In this document: positions 12,701-19,409 of the stretch, piece by piece | How the letters are laid out: every line of letters begins with the position of its first letter | How positions within the stretch are numbered: position 1 is the first letter of the stretch | Assembly (NCBI GenBank): GCA_017795105.1 | Contig: CP051247.1 | Location: forward strand, 1,240,001-1,304,000 | Length of the DNA stretch: 64,000 bases | Direction: 5' to 3' | Source: Planctomycetaceae bacterium | GTDB taxonomy: Bacteria; Planctomycetota; Planctomycetia; Planctomycetales; Planctomycetaceae | The notes under the pieces: model-generated | Database searches by the model: none | What the model was told of the DNA's origin: nothing | The model's input: only the letters and a program-made list of their open reading frames with translations | Made by a program: the position numbers and the translations under genes

Positions 12701-15555
12701 CGATTCTGGGTGATGACATCGCCGGCCAGCAGGACAGCGTTTCCTTCATGACGAACGCCCTTTCAACTGGCGGGGGGCATCTGACCGTCGAGACCGGCGG
12801 AGACATCAGGATCGAAGTCGGTATCGCGACCCTGGGGGGCGACGTCACGCTTCGCAGTGAGAGCCAGATCAATTCGACATTGACCGGTTCGATCACAACT
12901 ACTGCAGGGAGCGCAGGTGAGGCCTCTGGAGGAGTCGACATCTTCGCCGACGGGACTATTCTACTCAGCGGTGCGATCAACACGGCCGGTGCAGGCTCCG
13001 CAAGCGACGGTGGCCACATCTTCATTCGGAATGTCGGTCCCGGAGCTACGGGAGGAGAAATCGCCGTCAACGACATTACCGCGGATGCCGGCGCAGGTGG
13101 ACTCGCGGGCCGGGTGAGTCTGCGAAACTTCGCCTCCGGAAGTCCGCTGACACTCAACGGGCAGATCTCCACGTCCATTGGCGGCGTTGTGCGTCTGCTC
13201 TCGGAAGGCGCGATCGTCGATGGTTCCGAAGACACCGCCACAGACATCATTGCCGCGTCCATCTCCGCTCAGGCGAGAACGACTGTTGGAGCCGGTTCGT
13301 ATCTTGATCTGGCAACGCCTGTCGGAGACGCCGCGACAATCGTTGCCGCTTCAACGGGAAATGGCGTGATCAATCTGCGACACGCCGGCAACATGACCGT
13401 CGGATCGATCACGTCCGCTGATTCCATTCCTGCTCTCACCGGGATCCGCTCGTACTTCAGCAACCCGGCGGCCTTCACACTCTCGGCTGCTGGCGAGCTG
13501 CGAATTGATGAAGTGATGGAACACGACTATGGCGGAGCGATCCTGCTGTCGGCCGAGACGATCGTCATCGACGCGGAAGTGACAACGCCCGGCTCAGGAT
13601 CGATTTCGGTCGACGCCGCGACATCGGCCATGATCGCCGGCAGCGGCAGCCTTTCGACGGTCCACGGAGCCCTGACCATCAGCGGAAATGTCGCCGGGAC
13701 GGCTACGGGAGAGTCCACCGGAGTGCTGATCGACGGCGGATCGGTTTCCTCCCTCAACGGCGCGATCACAATCTCGGGGACAGGCGGCGACAGTGGCAGC
13801 AGTCATGGCATCGTCTTGCAGAACGGCGCGTCTCTGGAGTCGCTCTATCTGGCGGCCGTCACGCTGTCCGGGGTCGGAAACGCAGCCGGTTCCGGGATCG
13901 TGCTCGATAACGCGAGCCTCGTCGGCCCGGTCGATTCGATCGCGCTGCTGGCAACGCAGGGAGCTTCGTTTACGAATGGAACGAACGTCACACTTCGGCT
14001 CGCGACCGCAAGTTCAGCCGCTGCGTTCGATCCGGTATTAGTCAGTGGAACGCTTTCTCTGACGGGAAGCACACTCACGCTCGACGATACCCAGTTTACG
14101 CCCACAGGCGAGAGCAGCCAGCTCCTGTTCGATAACGATGGTGCGGAGCCAATCACCGGAACCTTTACTGGTCTTCCTGAAGGAACCCCGGTAACGGTGG
14201 GGGGCGAAGAGTTCACGATCACGTATGTGGGCGGGGATGGCAACGATATCGTTCTGCTTCCCGTGCCCGACGTGCCTCCCGTGCCGGAATTGACTTCGTC
14301 GATTATCGGCTACAACAGCGGGAACTGGTGGGTTTCGACGGCTGGCGGCGACGGCGAATACACGACGAGCCACTGGGCCCGCTGGCCGACCACCGATCTG
14401 CTTCAGGTCCTCTATGGCGACTTCAACGGAGACGGCCTCGAAGACATCGCCGGCTGGTTGCCGAATGGGGACTGGCGAGTCGGACTCGCGCAGCCGGACA
14501 AGTCGTTCACGTACGAACTGTGGACCACCTGGCGAACCGATGATGTGAAGGAAGTCCACGTCGGTGACTTCGACAACGATGGCCGCGACGACCTGGTCGG
14601 CCTGTTCAAATCCACCGGCAGCGACCAAGGGAACTGGTGGGTCGCTCGCTCGACCGGAAGTTCGTTCGTCTCCTCCGGCCGATGGGCGACGCTGTCTGAC
14701 TACTTCGCGATTGAAACCGTTCTGGTTGGCAACTTCGACGGCGTCGATGGAGCCGATCTGGCAATTCTGACTCCCACCGGCGACTGGCGTCTGGCACTGT
14801 CGACGAATGATCGGTTCATCAGCACGAAATGGGCGACGTGGGATTTGTCGTCCGGTGCCGATGAATTCATGGTGGGCGACTTCGACGGCAACGGCATGAC
14901 CGATGTCATCGGCCTGCTCGGCTCGGGCGACTTCCGCGACTGGACGGTTGGCCTGTCGACGGGCACAGCGTTCGTGACCGAGAACTGGGGTCAGTGGAAA
15001 TTCAGCACCGGCCTTCAGGCAGCCGTCGTTGGCGACTTCGACGGGGACCTGAAAACGGACATTGCCGCTCTGATGGGCAGCGGGGTCTGGTGGACCGGAC
15101 TGGCCGAGGCGAGTCGGTTCCGAGCCGTAAGCGCGGGGCGGTGGAGCTTTGCTCCGATCGAAGGTTCGATTCTCGTCGGCGACACCAATGGCGATGGTCT
15201 GGCCGATATTCTCGGTCGTGCCTCGACCGGCTACTGGTGGTCTGCCGAGTCGAACGGCAGCACGCTGGACAACCGGTCGGTCGCCCGCTGGAGTTCGACC
15301 GTCGACTGGAAGTATGAGAACGCCGCTCCCCGGGCCTATGCACCGGGGCCGCCGCCGGCCACACTGATCGCAACCGACGAAATGTTACCGCTCCCAAGTT
15401 TGAAACGATGGACGGACAACACGGACCGTCCGCTGCTCCTAGTTCAGCCAGCCGAGTCCATGCCGCCAGCGCTGCAGTTGACTCCCCGCGAATTCACAGC
15501 CGAAGACGAACAGTTCTTCTCAGAGGAACTGTTCGCGCTGCTCGACCACGCGTAG
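3784..15555 (+). CDS. Giant secreted repeat protein: LEPR-XLL-like N-terminus, ten ~223-residue tandem units, FG-GAP/VCBS C-terminus
   Basis: 3,923 residues from ATG 3784, which has AAGGACG about 8 nt upstream; a TTG at 3763 in the same frame is an alternative. The N-terminus contains RRAQTLEDRTLLAAV near residue 40, resembling the planctomycete LEPR-XLL export/anchoring motif, and there is no ordinary signal peptide. Residues ~70-590 are beta-rich, and the first copy of a GGDGNDVVL-ending module is at ~490-545. Ten tandem units fill ~597-2831. Residues ~2850-3490 are filamentous-haemagglutinin-like, with a second copy of the GGDGNDIVL module. Six FG-GAP/VCBS-type repeats with DxDxDG calcium-loop patterns (DFNGDGLEDI, DFDNDGRDDL and others) lie at ~3540-3830. 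The composition is very rich in Ser, Thr, Asp, Gly and Ala. A surface or extracellular-matrix role is inferred; no enzyme domain is seen. Confidence 0.85.
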   Translation: MFLRHWLETVVSSRLKPRSYWRIIAQQRLRGVDRRAQTLEDRTLLAAVSINNQDLLIEEFGGPTNDNLTLVIDNIFMPGTPYLRVSDPDNFLVPGPGTLSDGNDVLVALSSFSGSIFINTGDFDDRVTLDYSGGDFDRFTRYDGGSEITAIGDQLTLIGALFTSSTHDFADAKSGSLTLVRSILPQTIDYAGTEAIQNQLLTETHEFLLPEVNNPGLFLVEGSINDLTLAGGQLTDTTFAEPTTGLTIRGRAGTDDAITVNGISLSSDLTIDLQTGNDSVSFATTASSISGTIALTTSSLAIDAGLSGMGALQIVPNDSASSIGIGENATGTLNLDAAELANLANGFSSILIGDAVAGTGAIEITSATFADSISIVGGSIALGEILTSDSDVDVTLTARTGSITTPAGTNLGNVTSSGQTVTLNGVIAPGGSPGQLVVTGNLVLDSDDTVEIELEGEDPGTGYDQIVVTGDVTLNDAQLDTSRLATYTPSHLKTFTIIDNQGANPVTGTFLNLNDGDQLVIDDFTFRIDYDGGDGNDVVLTNLSDPNPDLEGTAGDDIFNVHRNGTEIVVELNSVEVFRQLASITDSLSLNGLDGNDTFNVDYSGGPLDLPISVDGNDHLADATDYSITAGGTTLTSSRTDGDVLNILDAASTGGETYTVNGTSVSRTNWSGSISFSQLERLVVNTSSAAGNTIDIESLAAEMAATINAGSQADDINITTTAANSVLTVNAGGGDDSIDVATIDDASLVFLSGEAGIDTITVVDTGSGAANGLQISGGSEADIIQVQNFAGSSLLIEGDSGDDQITLLAAATDATPELRGGDGNDTFNVTSDTASIAIQGNGELTSTSSHSITARGTTASLTPLIGDRLHILDQDETASSVYTITDSQVQRTGGGTVTYAGIESLNLETSATATSDIDVTAAVNAGLFSLTTGSNADSITISDSNDGSVTQVHSGGSPDTVSVSSTGDNALLFIDGGAAQDMITIDATGSGASSGVQILGGDDGDTIHVEILNAAVLRVEGEDGDDHISLGTLSASSNTELFGGNGNDTFDLEQVASPVDIHGGANLAQVATVSVSARGQSASLGWTLGDRLNIDDTTTTSEETFALTSTALTRTGWGAVTFDTLEQLHLDTSATASANVAVTSMAAGLSTWINTGAVSDDIDISTTAGNAILTVNAGGGNDTIDVGTTADTSLVFLNGDAGEDAVTVLDTGSGSSNGLQISGGDDADQLTVQNFDGFTLHVDGDGGDDTLEITAAAAGSHTEVLGGTGNDVFNVGLVSGSLTISGEDHESTSTAYDIFATGGTASLSMTDGDLLNILDAGHASTSTYTLTPTTVTRSGAGTIDYNTIERLELQTSATESSDIDISNTSASVVTTIVSGAAADTIDVTTTGANSVLVVRAGAAADTLQVQNTHSSSLTYLHGEDGADAIMVVDSGAGGANGLQISGGANDDEIEVQNFNGLPLLITGDGGNDQISLLAAATGSAPDFLGGDGNDTFNVTSDTASIRIRGNGQLSTTSSFSITARAATATLTPEIGDTLNILDSDALTATTYTVAGSTVIRDGGGTISFDNVETVTLQTSATASGIVNVTAAVDVGVFTMTTGAAADQIDIATTADGSVVTVNAGDEDDTINVTTTGTSSLVFLNGGAGLDVITVLDTGAGLNSGVQIFGGADADTIDVQNLDSLALLTQAGDGNDTITLGTLSLGTNPELQGGDGDDTFTINEAPVSIDIDGGTHSSATTDYSVTARSQTASLTMSDGDRLNILESTTSTEETYTLDGETFTRTGWGTIAFTSLERLTLETGATTAADVDITLIPTNLAVTVTTGSAEDDIDVTARAMNTALTINSGGGVDTIDVADTAASTMVFLNGGAAADQITVQDTGAGMMTGLSINGDAGDDIISVNNFDGHALLISGGDDHDSITVSQTAAGSHTELQGNDGNDTFTVAQILGDLNVDGGANGTATTSHQISARGAMLQFDQIEGDELTVLDGTSVAEATYTLNSTTLTRDSWGTITYHQTEQLRLETSQTESSTINLNSLPASSTATVVAGNEADIINVVDTGLASVLTINAGAGNDQLTVTTTADASLLDLNGEAGEDTIDVTGTGSGNQNGLQISGGADADTITVQHFDGFVLHAAGDAGDDVITLTSSAATSHPELNGGDGNDTFNITSATTSIDIAGGSNTADTAAFQISARGTTVTRDQTIGDVVNILDAATAGADYALSGGTIVRTGGGTIATSDIEGLHLTTSSIDASTVELTSALSALTFSVTTGTNNDDIDIATTAANSVVTVNSGAGADMIDVVTTGANSLLFLNGEAGADSIQVTGTGSGLSSGLQVQGGSEGDTLEVQHLSARVLHLGGDEGNDAISLRGTAAGTNPEIDGGEGDDTFTLMAPTVDISLHGGNNSLLTDSHMISARGVDAALNLLSGDRLSILDSGSTTAETYTFTASTFTRTGWGTLTFDTLEQIQLEASATAASDIDIQSTAASTAVEITTGSAADDIDVQTTGDGSVLTINTAEAGDSIDITTTGANSLTFLNSASGEDQITIAGTGSGVSSGLEIDSGSEDDSVNVTTLDALVFDLDTGSGLDSITFLETSAGTNTAVSGGADNDIVRLSRIFGDVDVAGDANGTGTTSASITARGNTATVSTTIGDQLQILDAASVSESTYDLSSTTATRTGWGTIAYETFEQLAVETSSTAASTINVASLPDGTATEITAGEAADAINITSTGDDSVLTINSGGGADEFLLTTSGSNALLFLNGAAGSDQFEVLDTGSGANSGLSISAGDDADTVLVQNSAAFVLAVHGDVGDDELSLNAAAAGTNPELWGDAGDDTINLLAPSVAIDLHGGSQETAAGDSLNVSGGSYTNVVQTFLNPTDGQISYDGAVVTYDGIEPISDGASVQNRTFRFNRPAESISLSDDADVADGESLLDSTPGNAVTFSNPIASLTIDTTTGSGADAVIVSGLDSAFTADVSILGDDIAGQQDSVSFMTNALSTGGGHLTVETGGDIRIEVGIATLGGDVTLRSESQINSTLTGSITTTAGSAGEASGGVDIFADGTILLSGAINTAGAGSASDGGHIFIRNVGPGATGGEIAVNDITADAGAGGLAGRVSLRNFASGSPLTLNGQISTSIGGVVRLLSEGAIVDGSEDTATDIIAASISAQARTTVGAGSYLDLATPVGDAATIVAASTGNGVINLRHAGNMTVGSITSADSIPALTGIRSYFSNPAAFTLSAAGELRIDEVMEHDYGGAILLSAETIVIDAEVTTPGSGSISVDAATSAMIAGSGSLSTVHGALTISGNVAGTATGESTGVLIDGGSVSSLNGAITISGTGGDSGSSHGIVLQNGASLESLYLAAVTLSGVGNAAGSGIVLDNASLVGPVDSIALLATQGASFTNGTNVTLRLATASSAAAFDPVLVSGTLSLTGSTLTLDDTQFTPTGESSQLLFDNDGAEPITGTFTGLPEGTPVTVGGEEFTITYVGGDGNDIVLLPVPDVPPVPELTSSIIGYNSGNWWVSTAGGDGEYTTSHWARWPTTDLLQVLYGDFNGDGLEDIAGWLPNGDWRVGLAQPDKSFTYELWTTWRTDDVKEVHVGDFDNDGRDDLVGLFKSTGSDQGNWWVARSTGSSFVSSGRWATLSDYFAIETVLVGNFDGVDGADLAILTPTGDWRLALSTNDRFISTKWATWDLSSGADEFMVGDFDGNGMTDVIGLLGSGDFRDWTVGLSTGTAFVTENWGQWKFSTGLQAAVVGDFDGDLKTDIAALMGSGVWWTGLAEASRFRAVSAGRWSFAPIEGSILVGDTNGDGLADILGRASTGYWWSAESNGSTLDNRSVARWSSTVDWKYENAAPRAYAPGPPPATLIATDEMLPLPSLKRWTDNTDRPLLLVQPAESMPPALQLTPREFTAEDEQFFSEELFALLDHA
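5572..12274 (+). repeat. Ten tandem coding repeats of about 669 bp inside the giant protein
   Basis: I anchored each unit on the Asp codon of its GxxGND/GDD-type motif: 5572, 6256, 6925, 7594, 8263, 8932, 9601, 10270, 10936, 11605 and 12274. The steps are 684, 669 (seven times), 666, 669 and 669 bp. Each unit reads in order: GGDGNDTF, a SITARG strand, GDxLxILD, TYT, RTGWGTI (often with the only Trp), LETSAT, ID(V/I)TT, LTVNAGGG, LVFLNG, DTGSG, GLQIxGG, VQNFDG, and back to the start. The units are clearly homologous but diverged, so they are old duplications kept at fixed length. Confidence 0.9.
14400..15260 (+). repeat. Six FG-GAP/VCBS-like coding repeats
   Basis: Calcium-loop-like motifs occur at about 14419, 14566, 14731, 14878, 15037 and 15181, spaced 144-165 bp. 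Each is followed by a W-x-VGLS type strand and a W-x-x-W pair. Such repeats form beta-propeller blades in integrin-like and VCBS proteins. Six motifs would fit a six- or seven-bladed propeller at the C-terminus of the giant protein. Confidence 0.8.
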
Positions 15556-15560
15556 ACGAC

Positions 15561-15600
15561 TTCCCTGCTCCATCACAGAATGGGATCGAGCAGGGAGTTT
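15561..15600. terminator. Hairpin between convergent genes
   Basis: CCCTGCTC and GAGCAGGG pair across a 17-nt loop in the 62-bp gap between the giant gene and the convergent cytochrome gene. There is only a short T run on either side, so a bidirectional terminator is plausible but not certain. Confidence 0.5.
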
Positions 15601-15617
15601 GTCCAAGTCACGTTTGA

Positions 15618-17012
15618 CTACAGACAGCGCATGAAAGCGACCAGGGCTTTCTTCTCTTCCGCGGTCAGGTTGACGCCGGTCACGAGATTGAAGAACTCGA
15701 CCGTGTCATCGAGCGTGAGCAGCCGGCCGTCGTGCAAATACGGAGGCGAATCTTTGATCCCACGCAGTGTGAAGGTCTTGATCGGCCCCTCTGGAGCTTC
15801 GTACTTGGCATTGACGGTTTTCGGCTCGTAGAAGCGTTCGGCCTTCAGATCATGCATCAGATGATCGAGATAGAACGGACCGGAATGACACTCCGCACAG
15901 CGGGCCTTGCCGAAGAAGAGTTCCTCACCTTTCAACTCGAGTTCAGAGGCATTCTCCGGAATCAGTTTTCCAAAGCGGTCGAGCTTCGGAGCCGGGGGAA
16001 AGTCGAACATGTTCTGCATCTGCGCCATCATCGCGACCTGACTGGCCCGATCCGGAAGATGCACGCCTTTCTTGGCGGCTGTCACGTGATCGCCATCGAA
16101 GTAGGCGGTCCGCTGTTCGAACTCGGTGAAATCCTCGACCGATCGCAGCGACCGCTTGGAGCCGTGAATCTGCTGGTTGAACAGCCCTCGCAGGCTGACG
16201 GTATCGATTCGGAAGCGATGCGTCTGCGGTCGTGTATCGGGATTCAGATGGAAGGTCGCGTTGGTGTGTCCGTTCACGTGACAGTCGAGACAGGTGACGC
16301 CGAGCTCAGGCTCCTTCACTTTGCGGTCTTCAGTCATGTTGAACTGCTGTTGGGGGAACGGCGTCAACAGCAGACGCAGCCCTTCCAGCTGCACGGGAGT
16401 CAGCTTGCCATGCATGATCTCGTAGAAGTTCTTGATCGTCAGAACTTTGCCCTGAGAGACGTCGCCCAGTTCGGGATGCGTTGACAGGAAAATAGGCGGC
16501 GGAAACTCTGGAGTCAGATGACCGGGGTAGTCGAACGACGTATCAAACCGTTCAAGATTCCGCCCTTCGGCTTCACGAATCTTCTTGATCTGATCGGGCG
16601 GAAACACCATCCCTCCGATCTCGTGCTTGGAGTGAGGCAGGGGGCGAAAGCCCGCCGGAAAGAGATCCTGTTCGCGGATTTCATCGGGAGACATGCTGGC
16701 CAGTTTGTCCCAGCTGACACCCTCCGGCAGTTTGACACGTACGCCCTGCTGCACCTTCTTGCGCTTGCCGGACATCCAGACGTCGGAAGGATTGTCTTCG
16801 AGAATGTATCGCTCGTGCAGCAGACTCTGCTGCCGTTCATCGAACTTTGGTTTCTGTTCGCTGTCTTTCTGAAAGGTCGTCTCGAAATCGGGCACGACGA
16901 CCGGCATGAAACTTTCCGCATCCGCCAGGGGCGGTTCGGCAGAAACGGTCGACAGGATAGCGATCATCGCGATAACAGCTATTGTCCCTGCGGTCCATCG
17001 ATGCGCACTCAT
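15618..17012 (-). CDS. Secreted diheme c-type cytochrome (cytochrome c peroxidase/MauG-like)
   Basis: 464 residues from ATG 17012 (MSAHRWTAG), preceded by GGGAG. A signal peptide covers ~1-26 and ends SAEPP. Two heme-binding CxxCH motifs are seen: CLDCH at ~241 and CAECH at ~372. The C-terminal part (FFGKARCAECHSGPFYLDHLMHD, later TFTLRGIKDSPPYLHDGR) is typical of the diheme cytochrome c peroxidase/MauG superfamily, whose members reduce peroxide or oxidise protein side chains in the periplasm. The length fits. The exact substrate is unknown. It sits on the same strand, 200 bp downstream of the DUF542 gene, inside a region rich in heme proteins and NO-type regulators. Confidence 0.8.
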   Translation of the reverse strand: MSAHRWTAGTIAVIAMIAILSTVSAEPPLADAESFMPVVVPDFETTFQKDSEQKPKFDERQQSLLHERYILEDNPSDVWMSGKRKKVQQGVRVKLPEGVSWDKLASMSPDEIREQDLFPAGFRPLPHSKHEIGGMVFPPDQIKKIREAEGRNLERFDTSFDYPGHLTPEFPPPIFLSTHPELGDVSQGKVLTIKNFYEIMHGKLTPVQLEGLRLLLTPFPQQQFNMTEDRKVKEPELGVTCLDCHVNGHTNATFHLNPDTRPQTHRFRIDTVSLRGLFNQQIHGSKRSLRSVEDFTEFEQRTAYFDGDHVTAAKKGVHLPDRASQVAMMAQMQNMFDFPPAPKLDRFGKLIPENASELELKGEELFFGKARCAECHSGPFYLDHLMHDLKAERFYEPKTVNAKYEAPEGPIKTFTLRGIKDSPPYLHDGRLLTLDDTVEFFNLVTGVNLTAEEKKALVAFMRCL

Positions 17013-17214
17013 GGAAAACTCCCGGTCTTGAAATCTGGCTCCATTCACAATCGCTGAAGACGTCTCAGCGCAGCCGGAGCGGGCCGATAACTCGAGTCTA
17101 AGCGGGATAATTTCTCTGTATATGGGCGTTTTCCCGACCCCCTACTCGCCCGTCGTCGGTATCATTCCTCAACGTGCAAAGGGACTCTCTGAAAGGCCGC
17201 TGCGGCGCAGCTAA

Positions 17215-17424
17215 TCAGGTCCCGGGCTCCGATTGTTCGTGTATCGTCCGGACCTCGCGGAGCACCGTTCTCCAGTCAGCCCCGGCCTGCTCGCTGACAT
17301 ACCGGAGTGACTTTCCTCCACAGGAACAGTCCAATCCGTATCGATCGAACACGGACTGGGAAGCAGGCACATCCAGCAGCCAGTCGAAGACCGAATCGTG
17401 TTCGTCCAGGCTCACGTCGGGCAT
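17215..17424 (-). CDS. DUF542 / ScdA N-terminal-domain protein (stand-alone)
   Basis: 69 residues. The core VFDRYGLDCSCGGKSLRYVSEQ matches the DUF542 domain found at the N-terminus of ScdA/YtfE/NorA di-iron proteins, where the usual sequence is DYCCGG; here it is DCSCGG, with Cys33 and Cys35. In full-length YtfE this domain precedes a hemerythrin-like di-iron domain involved in repair of iron-sulfur clusters damaged by nitric oxide; that second domain is absent here. The gene is divergent from the NsrR-like regulator at 17556, and the shared gap holds an NsrR-type operator 88 bp upstream of this start. A role in NO stress is inferred from that context. Confidence 0.75.
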   Translation of the reverse strand: MPDVSLDEHDSVFDWLLDVPASQSVFDRYGLDCSCGGKSLRYVSEQAGADWRTVLREVRTIHEQSEPGT

Positions 17425-17478
17425 TGTTTACTTCTCCTCATCTTCTCGCAGGACACGCCCTTGCGACAAAGCGACACA

Positions 17479-17507
17479 TTGACAGGGGGCGATATCCAGA
17501 GTACCTT
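17479..17507 (+). promoter_or_regulatory. Probable sigma70-type promoter of the NsrR-like gene
   Basis: A perfect -35 TTGACA (17479-17484) is followed by a 17-bp spacer and TACCTT (17502-17507). The operator begins 5 bp downstream, so a bound regulator would cover the likely transcription start. Confidence 0.55.
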
Positions 17508-17511
17508 CCTA

Positions 17512-17534
17512 AAGATGCACGAACAATACATCTT
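17512..17534. promoter_or_regulatory. NsrR-type operator
   Basis: AAGATG (17512-17517) and CATCTT (17529-17534) form an inverted repeat with total length 23 bp, the same size as the known 11-1-11 NsrR site whose consensus also begins AAGATGC and ends CATCTT. It lies 22 bp upstream of the regulator's start codon and between it and the divergent DUF542 gene, so autoregulation plus control of DUF542 is the simplest reading. Confidence 0.75.
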
Positions 17535-17555
17535 TTAACGACAGCAGACCGCCTT

Positions 17556-17978
17556 ATGCAATTCACGATGCAGACGGACTACGCCTTGCGGACGCTGATG
17601 TTCCTGGCGACCCGCACGGAGCGTTCAAATGTTGCCGATGTCGCGGGCCTGTTCGGAATCTCAGCCAATCATGTCGCCAAGGTCGTCAATCGTCTGGCCC
17701 GTTGCGGATACGTCCGCAGCATTCGAGGAATCGGAGGCGGCATCGAACTGGCTCACCCGCCGGAGGAGATCCGCATCGGGGAGGTCGTCGAGAAATTCGA
17801 AGGCGATCTGCATCTCCTCGACTGCATTTCTGAGGACGATTTCTGCGTCATTCAATCGTTCTGTCGCCTCAAGGTTGTGCTCGCCGAAGCGGAACGGATT
17901 CAACTCGAGTATCTCAACAGCGTCACTCTGGCCGATGTCGCTCCCAAACGCCGACAACTGGCCAGCATCGAACAATAG
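17556..17978 (+). CDS. nsrR: Rrf2-family transcriptional regulator, NsrR type
   Basis: 140 residues. An N-terminal winged helix-turn-helix (QTDYALRTLMFLA, then GISANHVAKVVNRLARCGYV) is followed by three cysteines, C90, C97 and C103, in LDC-x6-C-x5-CRLK. E. coli NsrR carries its iron-sulfur cluster on C91, C96 and C102, in the same context (CRLK after the last Cys). NsrR represses NO-response genes until NO damages its cluster. ATG 17556 is supported by the family start MQxTxxTDYALR; an upstream in-frame extension from 17307 crosses the promoter and operator and is rejected. The secreted cytochrome-like gene follows 41 bp downstream, probably in the same transcript. Confidence 0.85.
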   Translation: MQFTMQTDYALRTLMFLATRTERSNVADVAGLFGISANHVAKVVNRLARCGYVRSIRGIGGGIELAHPPEEIRIGEVVEKFEGDLHLLDCISEDDFCVIQSFCRLKVVLAEAERIQLEYLNSVTLADVAPKRRQLASIEQ

Positions 17979-18018
17979 GCCCTCCCTCCAAATACTCTGA
18001 TCCTGCCGGAGTCCCGCC

Positions 18019-19389
18019 ATGTCGCTCACATCCCTCACAGCGTTCTCGCGTGTCGTCCAGTCGATCGCAATCCTCGGTACCGTGGCGATCGTCTCCTTGA
18101 TTCATGCTGTTTCGGTCGAGGCACAAATCGAGTTTGAACGAGAGCCGATCGGCTACACCGATGCGACGCCGCACGATCCGGTCGCCAGGCTTCAGGAGCG
18201 GCTCGAACGGGGTGAGATTGAACTGCAGTTCGACAGCGAACGAGGGTATCTCGAATCGGTGCTCGAGCACCTGAAGATCCCCTCCTCGTCTCAGGTTCTC
18301 GTCTACTCGAAAACCAGTTTCCAATTGCGGAAGATCACTCCGGAGAAGCCGCGAGCGCTGTATTTCAACGACGACGTTTACATCGGCTGGGTCCAGGAGG
18401 GAGACGTTCTGGAAGTGATGTCGATGGATCCCGATCTGGGCGCGGTATTCTACGTACTGCATCAGGACGAAGATGAAATGCCCCGGTTCATCCGCGATCA
18501 GGGCCAGTGCCTGACCTGCCATGCTTCTTCACGCACACAGGGCGTGCCGGGCGGGCTGGTTCGATCCGCGTTTGTCGCCGGCGATGGACAGCCGCATTTC
18601 GGAGCCGGAACGTTCACCATCGATCATACCAGTCCGTTTGATCAACGCTGGGGCGGCTACTACGTCTCGGGAACACACGGGCAGATGCGTCATATGGGGA
18701 ATGCCATCTCTCCGAGTCGGCAGGAACCGGAGGCGATCGATCGTGAAGCCGGCGCGAACGTGACCGATCTGTCCACCCTGGTAGACCTGAAGCCCTACGT
18801 GACCTCGCACAGCGACATTGTCGCCCTGATGGTGCTGGAACATCAGACTCAGATGCACAATATGTTCACGCTGGCGTCCTTCGAAACCCGACTGGCCCAA
18901 CATCACGACGGCATTATGAACGACGCGCTCGGTCGGGCGGACAGTTACGTCAGCGATTCGACGAAGCGTCGCATCGCCTCGGCTGGGGACAAGCTGCTCA
19001 GATATCTGCTATTCAAGGAGGAGTTCCAGCTAACGTCTCCTGTCTCGGGTTCGTCTGAGTTCGCTCGCGATTTTGCAAAACAGGGAACGCGAGACAGCCA
19101 GGGACGATCACTGCGCGATTTCGACCTGCAGACACGAATGTTTAAGTATCCCTGCAGCTATCTGATCGGTTCGCCGGGTTTCAAGAATCTGCCGGGGCCT
19201 GCGAGGCAGTATGTCGTCACTCGCCTGCACAACATCCTGACAGACAACGATGACAGCTCCGAGTTCGATTACATATCGGCAACCGATCGGAAAGCGATTC
19301 TCGAAATCCTGACCGATACCCAGCCGGAGCTCTGGGAGGATGTCATCCCTAAAGGCCCCGCAGAGAAAGCCGGCTTGAGCGTGCAGTAA
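18019..19389 (+). CDS. Secreted protein with one c-type heme motif, unknown function
   Basis: 456 residues. A signal-anchor or signal peptide lies at ~11-35. A single heme motif, CLTCH, is at C164-H168, followed by a conserved-looking block with VPGGLVRS, FGAGTFTIDHTSPFDQRWGGYYVSGTHG and MRHMGNAIS. The C-terminal half is helical. I do not recognise a named enzyme family. Because it starts 41 bp after the NsrR-like gene, with the NsrR-type operator ahead of both, it is probably co-expressed under NO stress. A periplasmic electron carrier or an NO/nitrite-related redox enzyme are the obvious guesses, neither shown by the sequence. Confidence 0.7.
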   Translation: MSLTSLTAFSRVVQSIAILGTVAIVSLIHAVSVEAQIEFEREPIGYTDATPHDPVARLQERLERGEIELQFDSERGYLESVLEHLKIPSSSQVLVYSKTSFQLRKITPEKPRALYFNDDVYIGWVQEGDVLEVMSMDPDLGAVFYVLHQDEDEMPRFIRDQGQCLTCHASSRTQGVPGGLVRSAFVAGDGQPHFGAGTFTIDHTSPFDQRWGGYYVSGTHGQMRHMGNAISPSRQEPEAIDREAGANVTDLSTLVDLKPYVTSHSDIVALMVLEHQTQMHNMFTLASFETRLAQHHDGIMNDALGRADSYVSDSTKRRIASAGDKLLRYLLFKEEFQLTSPVSGSSEFARDFAKQGTRDSQGRSLRDFDLQTRMFKYPCSYLIGSPGFKNLPGPARQYVVTRLHNILTDNDDSSEFDYISATDRKAILEILTDTQPELWEDVIPKGPAEKAGLSVQ

Positions 19390-19409
19390 CGTCGCAGCCG
19401 AAGGAGCCG

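Noticed and set aside
12483..13262. Long antisense frames opposite the giant gene
   Set aside because: Many frames of 60-260 codons occur opposite this gene because of its codon bias (few stops in the opposite frames). They are low in complexity, lack ribosome sites and repeat with the 669-bp period.
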